Assembly: GCA_026770585.1 (NCBI GenBank)
Contig: MU646523.1
Span: 91,238 to 102,571 of the forward strand
From: Baffinella frigidus
Taxonomy: Eukaryota; Cryptophyceae; Cryptomonadales; Baffinellaceae
DNA: 11,334 bases
Direction of reading: 5' to 3'
This document shows positions 1 through 6,531 of the stretch, piece after piece (position 1 is the first letter of the stretch; each line of letters opens with the position of its first letter). A model generated the notes under the pieces. It saw only the letters and a program-made list of their open reading frames with translations. It made no database searches and was not told the origin of the DNA. The translations under genes were made by a program, and so were the position numbers.

Positions 1-201
1 ACCCTACACCCTACACCCTACACCCTAAACCCTACACCCTACACCCTACACCCTACACCCTACACCCCAAACCCTACACCCTACACCCTTAACCCTAAAC
101 CCTACACCCTACACCCTACACCCCACACCCTAAACCCTGCACCCTGAACCCTACACCCTACACCCTTAACCCTATCCTAAACCCAAAACACTGAACCCTA
201 A
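1..201. repeat. Telomere-like C-strand array, mostly CCCTACA
   Basis: Near-tandem 7-bp units, chiefly CCCTACA with scattered CCCTAAA, CCCTTAA and CCCTGAA variants, becoming more degenerate towards position 200. The C-rich strand read 5' to 3' from the left edge is the orientation expected at the left end of a chromosome. The same CCCTACA unit returns in the same orientation at 11297-11334, so this block could equally be interstitial subtelomeric DNA. The dominance of CCCTACA (TGTAGGG on the other strand) over the common CCCTAAA is unusual. Confidence 0.9.
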
Positions 202-206
202 CCCAG

Positions 207-242
207 GTGTGCACCGGCGCGGTCGGCTTCCTCGCCTGCTAA
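207..242 (+). pseudogene. Truncated copy of TM9SF last-exon start
   Basis: Reading from GTG at 207 directly after CCCTAACCCAG gives VCTGAVGFLAC followed at once by TAA, where the sequence returns to telomere-like repeats. The 50-bp segment 191-240 matches 447-496 with two differences, GTC/GTG and CTC/CTG. Both are third-position synonymous changes in the shared reading frame. This is a broken duplicate of the nonaspanin terminal exon at 463-540: it keeps the start of the last transmembrane helix and lacks the cytosolic tail. It cannot be functional by itself. Confidence 0.6.
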
Positions 243-461
243 ACTCTGAACCCTGAACCCTGCATCGGAAACCCTAACCCCTACACCCCAAACCTCGAAC
301 CCTCACCCCTAAACCCTAAACCCTAAACCCTAAACCCCAAACCCTAAACCCTCAACAGGGATACTACATCCGAACCCTCCACCCTCAACCTTCAACCCTC
401 AACTGTAATCCTTGAACCCTGCACCCTAAACCCTAAACCCTAAACCCTGAACCCTAACCCA
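241..461. repeat. Degenerate telomere-like repeats, CCCTAAA type
   Basis: CCCTAAA, CCCTGAA, CCCTCAA and CCCCAAA units fill the interval between the two TM9SF fragments. Tandem CCCTAAA runs are clearest at about 308-350 and 424-446. A short non-repeat insertion lies at about 354-372. If the exon at 463 was ever spliced, this tract would be the 3' part of its intron: it ends CCCTAACCCAG, which supplies a CTAAC branch-point-like motif, a C-rich tract and an AG. Confidence 0.85.
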
Positions 462-462
462 G

Positions 463-540
463 GTGTGCACCGGCGCGGTGGGCTTCCTGGCCTGCTACTT
501 CTTCGTGCGCTTTATCTACGCCTCCGTGAAAATCGACTGA
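463..540 (+). CDS. Nonaspanin (TM9SF family) C-terminal exon fragment
   Basis: Frame starting GTG at 463 and ending TGA at 538-540 encodes 25 residues ending GFLACYFFVRFIYASVKID. Transmembrane-9 superfamily (nonaspanin) proteins characteristically end in a last hydrophobic helix followed by an aromatic-rich R-x-I-Y-(A/S)-(S/A)-V-K-(I/V)-D tail, and the terminal K-x-D is known as a COPI-binding Golgi retention signal. The match runs to the stop codon. Nonaspanins are multi-pass endosome/Golgi membrane proteins of roughly 600 residues, so only the final helix and tail are present. The sequence starts right after ...CCCTAACCCAG, consistent with a 3' splice site. No upstream exon is visible in the window, so this is either the last exon of a gene whose earlier exons lie elsewhere or a pseudogene fragment carried on subtelomeric repeats. 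Family assignment is by motif recognition, not alignment. Confidence 0.7.
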   Translation: MCTGAVGFLACYFFVRFIYASVKID

Positions 541-609
541 GCCGCTTTACAAATCGCTTTACAAAAATCGAGAGAGCCGCTTTACAAATCGCTTTACAAA
601 AAATCGACT
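539..609. repeat. 35-bp tandem repeat, two copies
   Basis: Units at 539-573 and 574-608, each reading GAGCCGCTTTACAAATCGCT and continuing TTACAAAAA(A)TCGA. Each unit contains two CGCTTTACAAA subrepeats. The first unit begins at the TM9SF stop codon, and the end of the coding sequence (AAAATCGACTGA) resembles the unit boundary. The tandem duplication may therefore have grown from the 3' end of the exon. Confidence 0.85.
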
Positions 610-827
610 GCGCGTCGCCCTAAAGGACCTATCTGACCCCTCTAAGGGAGGGGGGGGTGAGCGGGGTCAATAAATTGTCGACTCACGACCGCGACGCGCC
701 ATAAGGCGGGGTGTGATTTATTAGATACCCTACACCCCGAACCTACACCCTACACCCTGAGCCTGCACCCCAAACGACGATTGCGTCCCAGCGAGAATGC
801 GACCTTCATTGCCAGGCGGGCCCACGA
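610..827. other. Intergenic stretch with a small telomere-like patch
   Basis: Contains a C/G-rich hairpin-forming segment (CCCCTC...GAGGGG near 636-653), a GACCCC...GGGGTC pair around it, and a short degenerate telomere-like patch at about 726-775 (CCCTACACCCC, CCTACACCCTACACCCTGAG). No coding frame is convincing. Confidence 0.5.
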
Positions 828-948
828 TACAGGGGTAACTCGCTCATAAGAAACCGCCTCCTCCCAGGACTCTACAGTAGGACTATGCCTAGGGCCCTAC
901 GGTGGTCCTAGGGGGGGGGGCAGTTTCTTATAAGCGAGGAAACCTGTA
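828..948 (+). mobile_element. MITE-1 copy a (TA-flanked foldback element)
   Basis: About 121 bp with terminal inverted repeats: left TACAGGGGTAACTCGCTCAT, right ending in a diverged complement (CTTATAAGCGAGGAAACCTGTA). The interior has the CCTAGG-containing palindromic core shared by all copies (CTACAGTAGG-CTATGCCTAGGGCCCTA). The near-complete self-complementarity, small size and lack of coding capacity fit a non-autonomous MITE. The repeats read TA-CAGGGG...CCCCTG-TA across the family, consistent with a TA target duplication as in Tc1/mariner-type elements. The superfamily is inferred only. Confidence 0.85.
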
Positions 949-1166
949 CCGCCCCCCCCCCCCTCCCCCCCGCGCGATTTAATCTCGGAACATGCCAGAA
1001 TCTGTCCCACGTGTATGCTATGTTAGGCATGGGTTTTATGCCTGATAGCATATCCACCCTAACATACCACAAATCAAAGCCTAACATGGCATAAAAGGTG
1101 GGGCAGGTCCTGGTATCTTCCGAAATGAGATTGCCCACCCCCTCGCGCACACCCTCCACAGAGCTG
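949..1166. other. Spacer with C-run and a small inverted repeat
   Basis: Starts with a long C run (about 951-970). It then holds an imperfect foldback: ATGCTATGTTAGGC (about 1016-1029) pairs with GCCTAACATGGCAT (about 1080-1093), 13 of 14, and a nested TATGCTAT...ATAGCATA pair lies at the left arm. No gene is convincing here. Confidence 0.5.
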
Positions 1167-1287
1167 TACAGGGGTACCTCGCTCATAAGAAAGCGCCTCC
1201 CCCCTAGGACCCTACAGTACGGCTATGCCTAGGGCCCGATGGTCGTCCTAGGGGGGTGGGAGTGTCTTATGAGCGAGGTACCCCTGA
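1167..1287 (+). mobile_element. MITE-1 copy b
   Basis: 121-bp foldback with left end TACAGGGGTACCTCGCTCAT and right end CTTATGAGCGAGGTACCCCTGA. The interior core is CCTAGGACCCTACAGTA...GCCTAGGGCCC...GTCGTCCTAGG. The right flanking TA is mutated to AA, and the right inner arm (GTGGGAGTG) has drifted from the left arm (AAAGCGCC). Same orientation as copies a and c. Confidence 0.9.
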
Positions 1288-1380
1288 AGGGGACTCGAGA
1301 GAGGGGGGAGAAGAGTACACGGCGAGTAGAGTTTGCAAGAACTCTCTATGGATTCTGCTAAATCCGCTGAATGGGGGGGT

Positions 1381-1420
1381 TGTATGGCGGCCGTGTTGGT
1401 ATCAATAAAGGTCTCTCTCT
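1381..1420 (-). repeat. Dispersed repeat fragment (FI-x-TNTAA), copy 1
   Basis: ATGGCGGCCGTGTTGGTA at 1384-1401 is identical to 8605-8622, and both are followed by an A-rich segment and a TCTCTC tract in the same orientation. Read on the minus strand, both give FI-D/S-TNTAA. The similarity stops outside about 40 bp. This may be a short end of a longer interspersed repeat or the remnant of a conserved coding motif; neither can be decided here. Confidence 0.5.
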
Positions 1421-1506
1421 CTGCGGGACAGAGAAGCAGAGAGAAAGAGAGCACGGCAGAGAGAGAGAGAGAGAGAGAGGGCGAGCGGGCGAGCGAGCGA
1501 GCGAGG
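1409..1506. repeat. TC/GA and GAGC microsatellite
   Basis: TCTCTCTCTCTGC at 1411-1424 faces GCAGAGAGAAAGAGAG and a pure GA run (about 1457-1480), then GAGC units to about 1506. The TC and GA tracts are inverted and can pair. The repetitive Arg/Glu- or Ser/Leu-rich reading frames across it are low-complexity artefacts. Confidence 0.9.
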
Positions 1507-1621
1507 GGGCATGTGGTCTTGTTCATTCACACACACAGCGCAAGCCTCGAGCTCTAACCTCTTGCAAAACAGACAGGTCGCCCAAACCCTCGATACGTGC
1601 CAAGAAGCCTCTTGGTGTGCC

Positions 1622-1743
1622 TACAGGGGTACCTCGATCACAAGAAAACGCCTCCCCGTAGGACCCTACAGTAGGCCTATGCCTAGGGCCCTATGGTCGT
1701 CCTAGGGGGGGTGACGTTTTCTTGTAATCGAGGTACCCCTGTA
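1622..1743 (+). mobile_element. MITE-1 copy c
   Basis: 122 bp, ends TACAGGGGTACCTCGATCAC and GTAATCGAGGTACCCCTGTA, with intact TA at both ends. The core CCCTACAGTAGGCCTATGCC continues into TAGGGCCCTATGGTCGTCCTAGG. It shares GATCAC/GTAATC substitutions in both arms, so the two arms have stayed complementary. It lies 55 bp past the stop codon of the minus-strand gene that ends at 1799, so it may be part of that gene's 3' UTR. Confidence 0.92.
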
Positions 1744-1798
1744 CCCCACCCTCATCGCCCCCCCCGTCACGACTGCGCCTCCCCCAGCCCGGCCGCGC

Positions 1799-2665
1799 CT
1801 ACTCCGGGAGGTACAGGTGCACCACCATGCGGAGCTTGATGCTCCCGTCCGCGCGCACCGCCCCCGTCTTGTCTTCTTCTGAAAGGTTGAAAGCAGCGCC
1901 CCTCCCTGTCCCTGCAGGACCAGTTTCGTTGGGCGGCTCTGCGAAATCAGACCAACTCTCCTGACCCACGACGCGGAGAACCTTGTCGTTCTTGTCCAGG
2001 ATGGAACACTTGAGGTGCACGGTGCAGGCGGGCCCCTCCTTGAGTGCGAAGCCCATCCAATGCGTGTAGTCTTTGTCTGTTGGCTTGCCTGCAGAGCCAT
2101 ATCCACTCACCCCGTCCGTGAACGTGTACTCAAGAGACTGTTGGGGACTCCACTTGCTGTCGGTGCTCCAGGTGAACACGTGCGTCAGCGCTGCAGCGCG
2201 CCTCTCCAGCGCTTTGATCACGCTGTTCTGCTGCTCCGCCCTGACCTGCAGCATAGATATCGCGGTGTTCTGCTCCTCGTTCTCTCCCCTCAACCCAGCA
2301 ATCTCCTCCGTCTGCTCGGCGATGACGTTTTCTTGCGCCTTCATCGCCTTCGCCTGCTCTGCAATCTTCTCCTCCATCTCCACCGTCTTCCCCCACGCCT
2401 TGAGCACATGCACCACCCCCGAGGCCTCAACCTGCAAGTGCACCGCGGAGGAAGACGAGAAGAGTGAGGGGAGGATGGAATGCCCAACATCCAGGTAGGT
2501 GCAGGCGATGAGCACGGCGATGAGCACGGCGTTGATCGTGGCGATCAGCGAAACCAGCCCCCTTCCTTTCATCGCAACAGCCGCACCGGGCACTTCCTCC
2601 GAAGAGATGTGCAAGACAGGGTAGGGACGAGCCTCCACCGCGTCGTCCAGCGTAACATTCATCAT
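1799..2665 (-). CDS. Single-pass membrane protein with coiled coil and C-terminal beta domain
   Basis: An uninterrupted 288-codon frame. I start it at the ATG pair at 2660-2665, because the frame extends only a few codons upstream (stop at 2714-2716) and contains no earlier ATG. Order: about 36 soluble N-terminal residues, one hydrophobic helix at about 37-58 (LVSLIATINAVLIAVLIACT), a Ser-rich linker, a long Glu/Gln/Ala heptad-like coiled coil at about 95-160, then a Trp/Phe-rich domain to the end (FTWSTDSKW..., DYTHWMGFALKEGPACTVHL, KLRMVVHLYLPE). The coiled coil followed by an FTW-led beta-rich domain resembles the MATH/TRAF-C layout, but this is pattern-level inference and the family is not confirmed. 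Topology is probably type II (no cleavable signal visible). The helix coding contains a 12-bp tandem duplication (A-V-L-I twice). A two-codon out-of-frame uORF (ATG AGA TGA) overlaps the start. No introns are needed. Confidence 0.75.
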   Translation of the reverse strand: MMNVTLDDAVEARPYPVLHISSEEVPGAAVAMKGRGLVSLIATINAVLIAVLIACTYLDVGHSILPSLFSSSSAVHLQVEASGVVHVLKAWGKTVEMEEKIAEQAKAMKAQENVIAEQTEEIAGLRGENEEQNTAISMLQVRAEQQNSVIKALERRAAALTHVFTWSTDSKWSPQQSLEYTFTDGVSGYGSAGKPTDKDYTHWMGFALKEGPACTVHLKCSILDKNDKVLRVVGQESWSDFAEPPNETGPAGTGRGAAFNLSEEDKTGAVRADGSIKLRMVVHLYLPE

Positions 2666-2675
2666 CTCATGGGAA

Positions 2676-2791
2676 CAGACCTCTGCGCCCTGCCCGCCCA
2701 CAACCCGCTCGTGTCAGGAGGCAGTCGATATCCATGGCAGCCGAGGAGAAACGAGCGGTTTGTTGGCGGGCAGGGTGCTGCAGACCTCTGC
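2676..2791. repeat. Foldback segment flanked by 11-bp direct repeats
   Basis: CAGACCTCTGC occurs at 2676-2686 and again at 2781-2791. Between them, 2688-2712 and 2751-2775 are inverted arms of 25 bp (CCCTGCCCGCC...CCGCTCGT) with two mismatches, around a ~38-bp loop. This looks like a small inverted-repeat element with an 11-bp target duplication, a length typical of Mutator-like insertions. The arms stop 1 and 5 bp short of the direct repeats. It lies in the probable 5' leader of the minus-strand gene starting at 2665. Confidence 0.55.
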
Positions 2792-3079
2792 AGGACAAAC
2801 TTTCATGAGAATTTGCACAACCAGGGGGGAAGAATAGGGTAGAGGGTTGTGCGGCAAGAATACGGTCGAGAGCTGAACGCGTGAGAGGGCGCTTACCACC
2901 CACGAGGAGTCGCTGCCGGGTCTAGGAGAGGGCGGCGAGGACATCCTCTGTTGCAACACTTCAGGTCCCTGAGATTTCAATGGCTCCAATTCCCGGGCGA
3001 AAAAAAAGTGTCGTTCTTGTCAAATCCAGTGGACGAAGGAAGCGTTTTGTGGGGTAACATGATGTTCCCCCCCTCCTCC
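2792..3079. other. Non-coding stretch upstream of the membrane-protein gene
   Basis: Divergent upstream region of the minus-strand gene. Short open frames here show no family-like features. No recognisable promoter element, RNA gene or repeat was found. Confidence 0.4.
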
Positions 3080-3148
3080 GTAAAATCTGAGAACACTTCC
3101 TCGAAACAGAATTGAGAGTTGGTCCGAGGATGTGGCTTCAGATTTTAC
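3080..3148. repeat. Imperfect 24-bp inverted repeat
   Basis: GTAAAATCTGA at 3080-3090 pairs perfectly with TCAGATTTTAC at 3138-3148. Pairing continues inward to CCTCG/CGAGG, for 20 of 24 positions overall and a 21-nt loop. Probably a decayed foldback element; no target duplication is evident. Confidence 0.6.
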
Positions 3149-3219
3149 CCGAAAACGGCCCGCCGGGGGGTTTACTTCACCCAGGCGGCCCTTCCGGAGG
3201 GAAAAAAAACATATTCCAT

Positions 3220-3413
3220 CCACCCTGGAGGCAGGGTGGGGGTATTTTGAGCATTCTTAAGTCAACTCCCCTTGGAATGGACTGAGATCTCAGTCCCCCG
3301 TGATGAATGGATCTGGTACAAAACGGTCTTATAAGTATTTTAGTGGTACAAATCATGTCAACTTTTGCGATAAAGGGTTATTCGGGATTGGCCGCAAGTC
3401 CCCTCCAGGGTGG
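3220..3413. repeat. 194-bp segment bounded by 12-bp inverted repeats with central palindrome
   Basis: CCACCCTGGAGG (3220-3231) is the exact complement of CCTCCAGGGTGG (3402-3413). Inside is a perfect 18-bp palindrome, GGACTGAGATCTCAGTCC, at 3279-3296. This may be a diverged mobile element or a chance nesting. No gene is seen. Confidence 0.45.
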
Positions 3414-4238
3414 TTGTCAAAATTAATCATGTTTTCTTTGCGCAGCCCTCGTTCCGAAAAAAAATGACGTTGGCCAACAATCCAGGCGGGCTATCGATAA
3501 CTTTTGCCTGCTGCCCCACGCAATCAAAATCTTGAGTTTTTAGTCGCTCCATTCTGCGGATCTTCTCCACGGAATGGCGGGGTGTCCGCCTATCTACACC
3601 TCGGACTTCAAAGGGATTTCGTGAATAACCCTAAGCGATAAGACACACGAACCTACGGTAGGCAACCCGTAAGGACATAGGGGGTTCCTACGGATAAGGT
3701 AACGGAAACTCGGGCATCTCCTGCCAGAAAATCCTTTCGTAGTCCACTGTGTGGGTTGGGAGCATTTAAAACCTGAAGGAACTCAAGGGCTCCAATTGCT
3801 CCAATTGATCCAACTTGCTACTCGTCACAAAACTGCTGCATTCACCGTGTCTAATAATTGGACGCTTCGCAAAAAAAGCCATCACTCATCAGCTTCCAAA
3901 ACTCTGGGAATGCAGTCTAGGGATACAGTCCCGTGTAGGATGACCTGAGTGACTTTACCCCCAGAAAACTGGGGTCGAGTTGGCTGATTACTTGGCAAGC
4001 TGCTACCGGTTCTGATCAGGAATTATTGATTCGCAACAGAACGGACCACCCGGTAACCCAGAATCCCAAGACTTTTTACGGCAGAGCAAGATTAAAGGGT
4101 AGCTCTTATGCAGAGGGATTTCAGATTGGAGTTACTGGGGGGTGCAGGCGGGTGAAACTTACTATGCTATGGTAGTCACAAGGCTGCAGGAGGTGGATTC
4201 TTGTGTTCAAGATCCCCCTGTACTTGTAGGCGAGTATT
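3414..4238. other. Lower-GC region with no convincing gene
   Basis: The open frames of up to about 65 codons lack homology-like motifs and sit in AT-richer DNA. One repeat-like trace is a CCTACGGTAGG core at about 3652-3662 with a loosely matching GGGTTCCTACGG at about 3686-3697. It resembles the cores of the CCTAGG foldback elements but has no clear termini. Confidence 0.4.
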
Positions 4239-4376
4239 CTTATCCCAGAAAACTAATTGAAGCCTTTCCTGCCAAAACAACGCTGCACGATTGGATCATG
4301 TTAATGATTGTCAAGCCTATGTGTAGCCATTTCACTTGGCAGGAAAGGCATCAATTAATACGTTCTGTGAAATGAA
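4239..4376 (+). mobile_element. MITE-2 copy 1
   Basis: About 138 bp with long terminal inverted repeats. Inner arms AATTGAAGCCTTTCCTGCCAA (4255-4275) and the 21-bp complement at 4336-4356 differ at one position, and outer pairing extends loosely to CTTATCC/GAAATGAA. Copy 2 at 4752-4884 is the same element in the opposite direction, sharing the ends and an internal ATTGGATCAT. Non-coding, and unrelated to MITE-1 by arm sequence. Confidence 0.8.
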
Positions 4377-4623
4377 TTCAGCCAACGTGAAGAGGCAGTC
4401 CTGGGACGGGTAGATTACTCCGGGCCTCCCGACTTTCCCTGTCCTGAGACGGGGTACAGTAATGGCACAATGCGTAGCACGGGCGACACTGACGCTGACT
4501 GTTTGGCAATAAATTATCAATCTCTCCTAAGACGGGACCATATTCTCGAGTAACCCCTGTAGGATCAGCTATATAGTCATGAGCTGTAAACTTCGTCTAC
4601 AGCTAATTCTACAGTTTTTACTA
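4377..4623. other. Stretch with a recurring TCCTgrGACGGG motif
   Basis: Similar 13-15 bp motifs occur at about 4397-4411 (GTCCTGGGACGGGTA), 4440-4454 (GTCCTGAGACGGGGTA) and 4527-4538 (TCCTAAGACGGGA). At 4541-4565 a TATTCTCGAGTAACCCCTGTAGGAT segment is echoed at 4706-4731. No gene is recognisable. Confidence 0.45.
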
Positions 4624-4729
4624 GTAAATAAGGCCCCCATCGAAGGAGCCTACGGTAGGCCTATGCCTCTGGACCTAGGACCACCCTACGAGCGGCGTGG
4701 ACCCTTATTTTCGAGAAACCCCTGTAGGA
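4624..4729 (+). mobile_element. Degenerate CCTAGG-core foldback element
   Basis: AAATAAGGCCC at about 4626-4636 faces GGACCCTTATTT at about 4699-4710. Between them is a core (GCCTACGGTAGGCCTATGCC and CCTAGGACCACC) very close to the MITE-1 interior. The right end ...TTTTCGAGAAACCCCTGTA resembles a diverged MITE-1 right terminus. A second copy of that right end at 4541-4561 lies upstream in direct orientation. Probably an old relative of MITE-1 with different arms. Confidence 0.55.
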
Positions 4730-4751
4730 TTGTTCAAGGGTCATCCTCGCT

Positions 4752-4884
4752 CTTATCTGAGATAACGTATTAATTCATGTCTTCCCTGCCAAAGAAAGTG
4801 ACTAGACAGATGCTTACGATGATCCAATAGTGTAGCATTATTTGTCGGCAGAAAGACATTACTTATTACGTTCTCTGAGATGAG
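4752..4884 (-). mobile_element. MITE-2 copy 2 (inverted)
   Basis: About 133 bp. Reverse-complementing it aligns it with copy 1 at 4239-4376: ends CTTATCTGAGATAACGTA and CTCATCTCAGAGAACGTA, inner GGCAG and internal ATTGGATCAT (as ATGATCCAAT near 4819). The arms pair imperfectly, so this copy looks older or independently inserted. The two copies lie ~375 bp apart in opposite orientation. Confidence 0.75.
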
Positions 4885-4924
4885 CTCTGAAGGACCCGCC
4901 CCCCTTAGGACCACCAGAGGACCC

Positions 4925-5033
4925 TAGAGGGGTACCTCGCTCATAAGGAGGCGCACCCTCCTAGGACCGTGTAGTAGGCCAATACCTAGGTCCTAGGGGG
5001 GGCGGCAGCTTCTTATGAGCGAGGTAGCTCTGA
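4925..5033 (+). mobile_element. MITE-1 copy d (shortened)
   Basis: Left end TAGAGGGGTACCTCGCTCAT, right end CTTATGAGCGAGGTAGCTCTGA, with a core shortened to CCTAGGACCGTGTAGTAGGC followed by CCTAGGTCCTAGG. About 12 bp of the usual interior is missing, and both TA ends are altered. Confidence 0.8.
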
Positions 5034-5044
5034 ACGCACAGGCA

Positions 5045-5095
5045 TACTGCAGGGTCCTAGGGGAAGGCGATTTCTTATGAGCGAGGTACCTATGC
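5045..5095 (+). mobile_element. MITE-1 right-half fragment
   Basis: TACTGCAGGGTCCTAGGGGA followed by GGCGATTTCTTATGAGCGAGGTACC is the right half of a MITE-1 element without a left arm. It lies between copies d and f, consistent with a deletion or nested insertion within the cluster. Confidence 0.75.
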
Positions 5096-5118
5096 AGGCG
5101 TTTGAGAGTATCCTTCCT

Positions 5119-5239
5119 TACAGGGGCACCTCGCTCATCACAAACGCCCAACCGCCTAAGACCACCATAGGGCCCTGAGCATAGGCTTACAATAGGGTCC
5201 TAGGAGGAGGCGGTTTCTTATGAGCGAGGTACCCCTGTA
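5119..5239 (-). mobile_element. MITE-1 copy e (reverse orientation)
   Basis: 121 bp with intact TA at both ends (TACAGGGGCACCTCGCTCAT ... GAGCGAGGTACCCCTGTA). The interior reads CCTAAGACCACCATAGGGCC...CATAGGCTTACAATAGGGTCC, the complement of the order in copies a-c, so it lies in reverse. The left arm has drifted (CATCACAAACGCCC) relative to the right arm. Confidence 0.9.
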
Positions 5240-5294
5240 CATAAATCCCAGCTCCGGCAGAGCGCCAACAGGGGGCGCGGGTGTGTGTGCAGCC

Positions 5295-5434
5295 TTATCC
5301 GGGGAAACCTATTTTTCTTTAGTTTGACATCAACGAAAATTACTACACAAATGTTTTAATATTACTAGTAAGAATGAATTGTGTAGTAATTTTCGTTGAT
5401 GTCAAACTAAAGAAAAATAGGTTTCCCCGGATAA
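5295..5434. mobile_element. Palindrome A: 56-bp perfect arms, 28-nt loop
   Basis: 5295-5350 and 5379-5434 are exact reverse complements. The outer 36 bp of each arm (TTATCCGGGGAAACC...TTTGACAT) are unique here. The inner 68 bp (5331-5398, starting CAACGAAAATTACTACAC) are shared with palindrome B at 8363-8430 without gaps. The unit is flanked by AGCC at 5291-5294 and 5435-5438, a possible 4-bp target duplication, implying the whole 140 bp moved as a unit. Perfect arms imply recent origin or continuing conversion. As RNA it would form a very long uninterrupted hairpin. Confidence 0.88.
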
Positions 5435-5438
5435 AGCC

Positions 5439-5640
5439 ATGCGAGACTGCCAGAGTGGTCAAAGGGCCCATGGAGCCATTCCCGGCTGCAGTGTGAGAAT
5501 TTGGTGAAGGGAGGGTGCGCGCGTGAATGCACCAACCTTCACTAAACACCCCGCTCGCCTTTCCCAGAACCTGATTTCTGAATTTGTTAGAGAGGATTCG
5601 CCGATTTGCCAAACGCGTGCCATTACCAGGCTCCCTCAGA
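5439..5640. other. Spacer with no convincing gene
   Basis: The open frames here are shadows running out of palindrome A. ACTGCCAGAGTGGTCAAAGG near 5446-5465 resembles the 5' (A-box) part of a class II tRNA, but no matching acceptor stem or B box was found. Nothing else is supportable. Confidence 0.4.
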
Positions 5641-6436
5641 TCTAGGGTTTAGGGTTTCGGGTTTCGGGCTTAGGGTAAGGGTTTGGGGTTTAGGGCTCAG
5701 GGTTTAGGGTTTCGGGCTTAGGGTTTAGGGTTTGGGGTTAGGGCTTGGGGGTTGGGGCTTAGGGTCTAGGGTCTAGGGTTTCGGGTTTCGGGTTTCGGGC
5801 TTAGGGTTTAGGGTTTGGGGTTTAGGGCTTAGGGGTTGGGGTTGAGAGTTTAGGGTTTAGGGTTTAAGGTTTAGGTCTTAGGGTTTAGGGTGTAGGGTGT
5901 AGGGTGTAGGGTTTGGGGTTTAGGGTTTGGGGTTTGGGGTTTAGGGTTGAGGGTTGAGGGTTTAGGGTTGAGGGTTGAGGGTTGAGGGCTTAGGGCTTAG
6001 GGTTTAGGGTTTAGGGCTTGGGGTTGAAGGCTTAAGGTTTGGGTTTTGGAGTTTAGGGTTTGTGGTCTAGGGCTGGGGGTTTAGGGTTTAGGGTTTGGGG
6101 TTGAGGGTTGAGGGTTGAGGGTTTGGGGGTTAGGGGTTAGGGTTCAGGGTTGAAGGTTTGTGGTTTAGGGGTTATGGTTTGGGGTTTAAGGTTTAGGGTT
6201 TTGTGTTTAAGGTTTAGAGGTTAGGGTTTAGGGTTTAGGGTTTGTGGTTTAGGGGTGAGGGTTCAAGGTTTAGGGGTAAGGGTTTAGGGGTTAGGGGTTA
6301 GAGTTTGGGGTTGAGGGTTGAGGGTCTAGGGTTTAGGGTTGAGGGTTTAGGGGTTAGGGGTTAGGGGTTAGGGGTTAGGATTTAGGGCTTAGTGGTGAGG
6401 GTTTGGGGTCTAGAGTTTAGGGCTTAGGGCTTAGGA
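5641..6436. repeat. Interstitial telomere-like array, TTTAGGG type, reverse orientation
   Basis: About 800 bp of degenerate 7-bp units on the G-rich strand: TTTAGGG, TTTCGGG, CTTAGGG, TTGAGGG, TTTGGGG, TGTAGGG and GTTAGGG. The orientation is opposite to the C-rich blocks at 1-461 and 11297-11334. Sub-blocks of one variant occur together (for example TGTAGGG about 5888-5910 and TTGAGGG about 5945-5990), suggesting local tandem amplification. It has high potential for G-quadruplexes. Confidence 0.93.
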
Positions 6437-6470
6437 GCGCCTCCTTCTGGCGCCCCTCCAGCGACGGGAC
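6429..6470 (-). pseudogene. Coding-like fragment after telomere-type CCAG junction
   Basis: On the minus strand, telomere-like DNA (...CACTAAACCAG) is followed at 6470 by a frame reading VPSLEGRQKEALLS before telomere-like repeats resume. It is short and not recognised. It is listed because the junction has the same form as that of the TM9SF exon: repeat, then CAG, then a G-starting open frame. It could be chance. Confidence 0.25.
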
Positions 6471-6531
6471 CTGGTTTAGTGTTTAGGGTTGAGGGTGTAG
6501 CGTCTAGTGTTGAGTGTTCAGGGTTTAGGTC

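Noticed and set aside
1-775. CRISPR-like array
   Set aside because: Regularity is of a 7-bp telomere-type unit with no spacers.
1248-1661. Open frames of 74-96 codons on both strands
   Set aside because: They run through the GA/GAGC microsatellite and MITE-1 ends; composition is Arg/Glu or Ser/Leu low complexity.
2015-2498. Plus-strand frames of 141-150 codons
   Set aside because: They are antisense shadows of the 1799-2665 gene, whose helix, coiled coil and C-terminal domain make the minus strand clearly the coding one.
3751-3948. 65-codon plus-strand frame
   Set aside because: Short, in lower-GC DNA with no coding-like pattern, and expected by chance.
5443-5525. tRNA-like 5' half (ACTGCCAGAGTGGTCAAAGG)
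   Set aside because: Resembles an A box with one mismatch, but no B box, no matching acceptor stem and no anticodon arm could be found in the following ~90 bp.
5343-5612. Minus-strand 89-codon frame
   Set aside because: Its C-terminal part is palindrome A and the rest lacks protein-like character; treated as a shadow.
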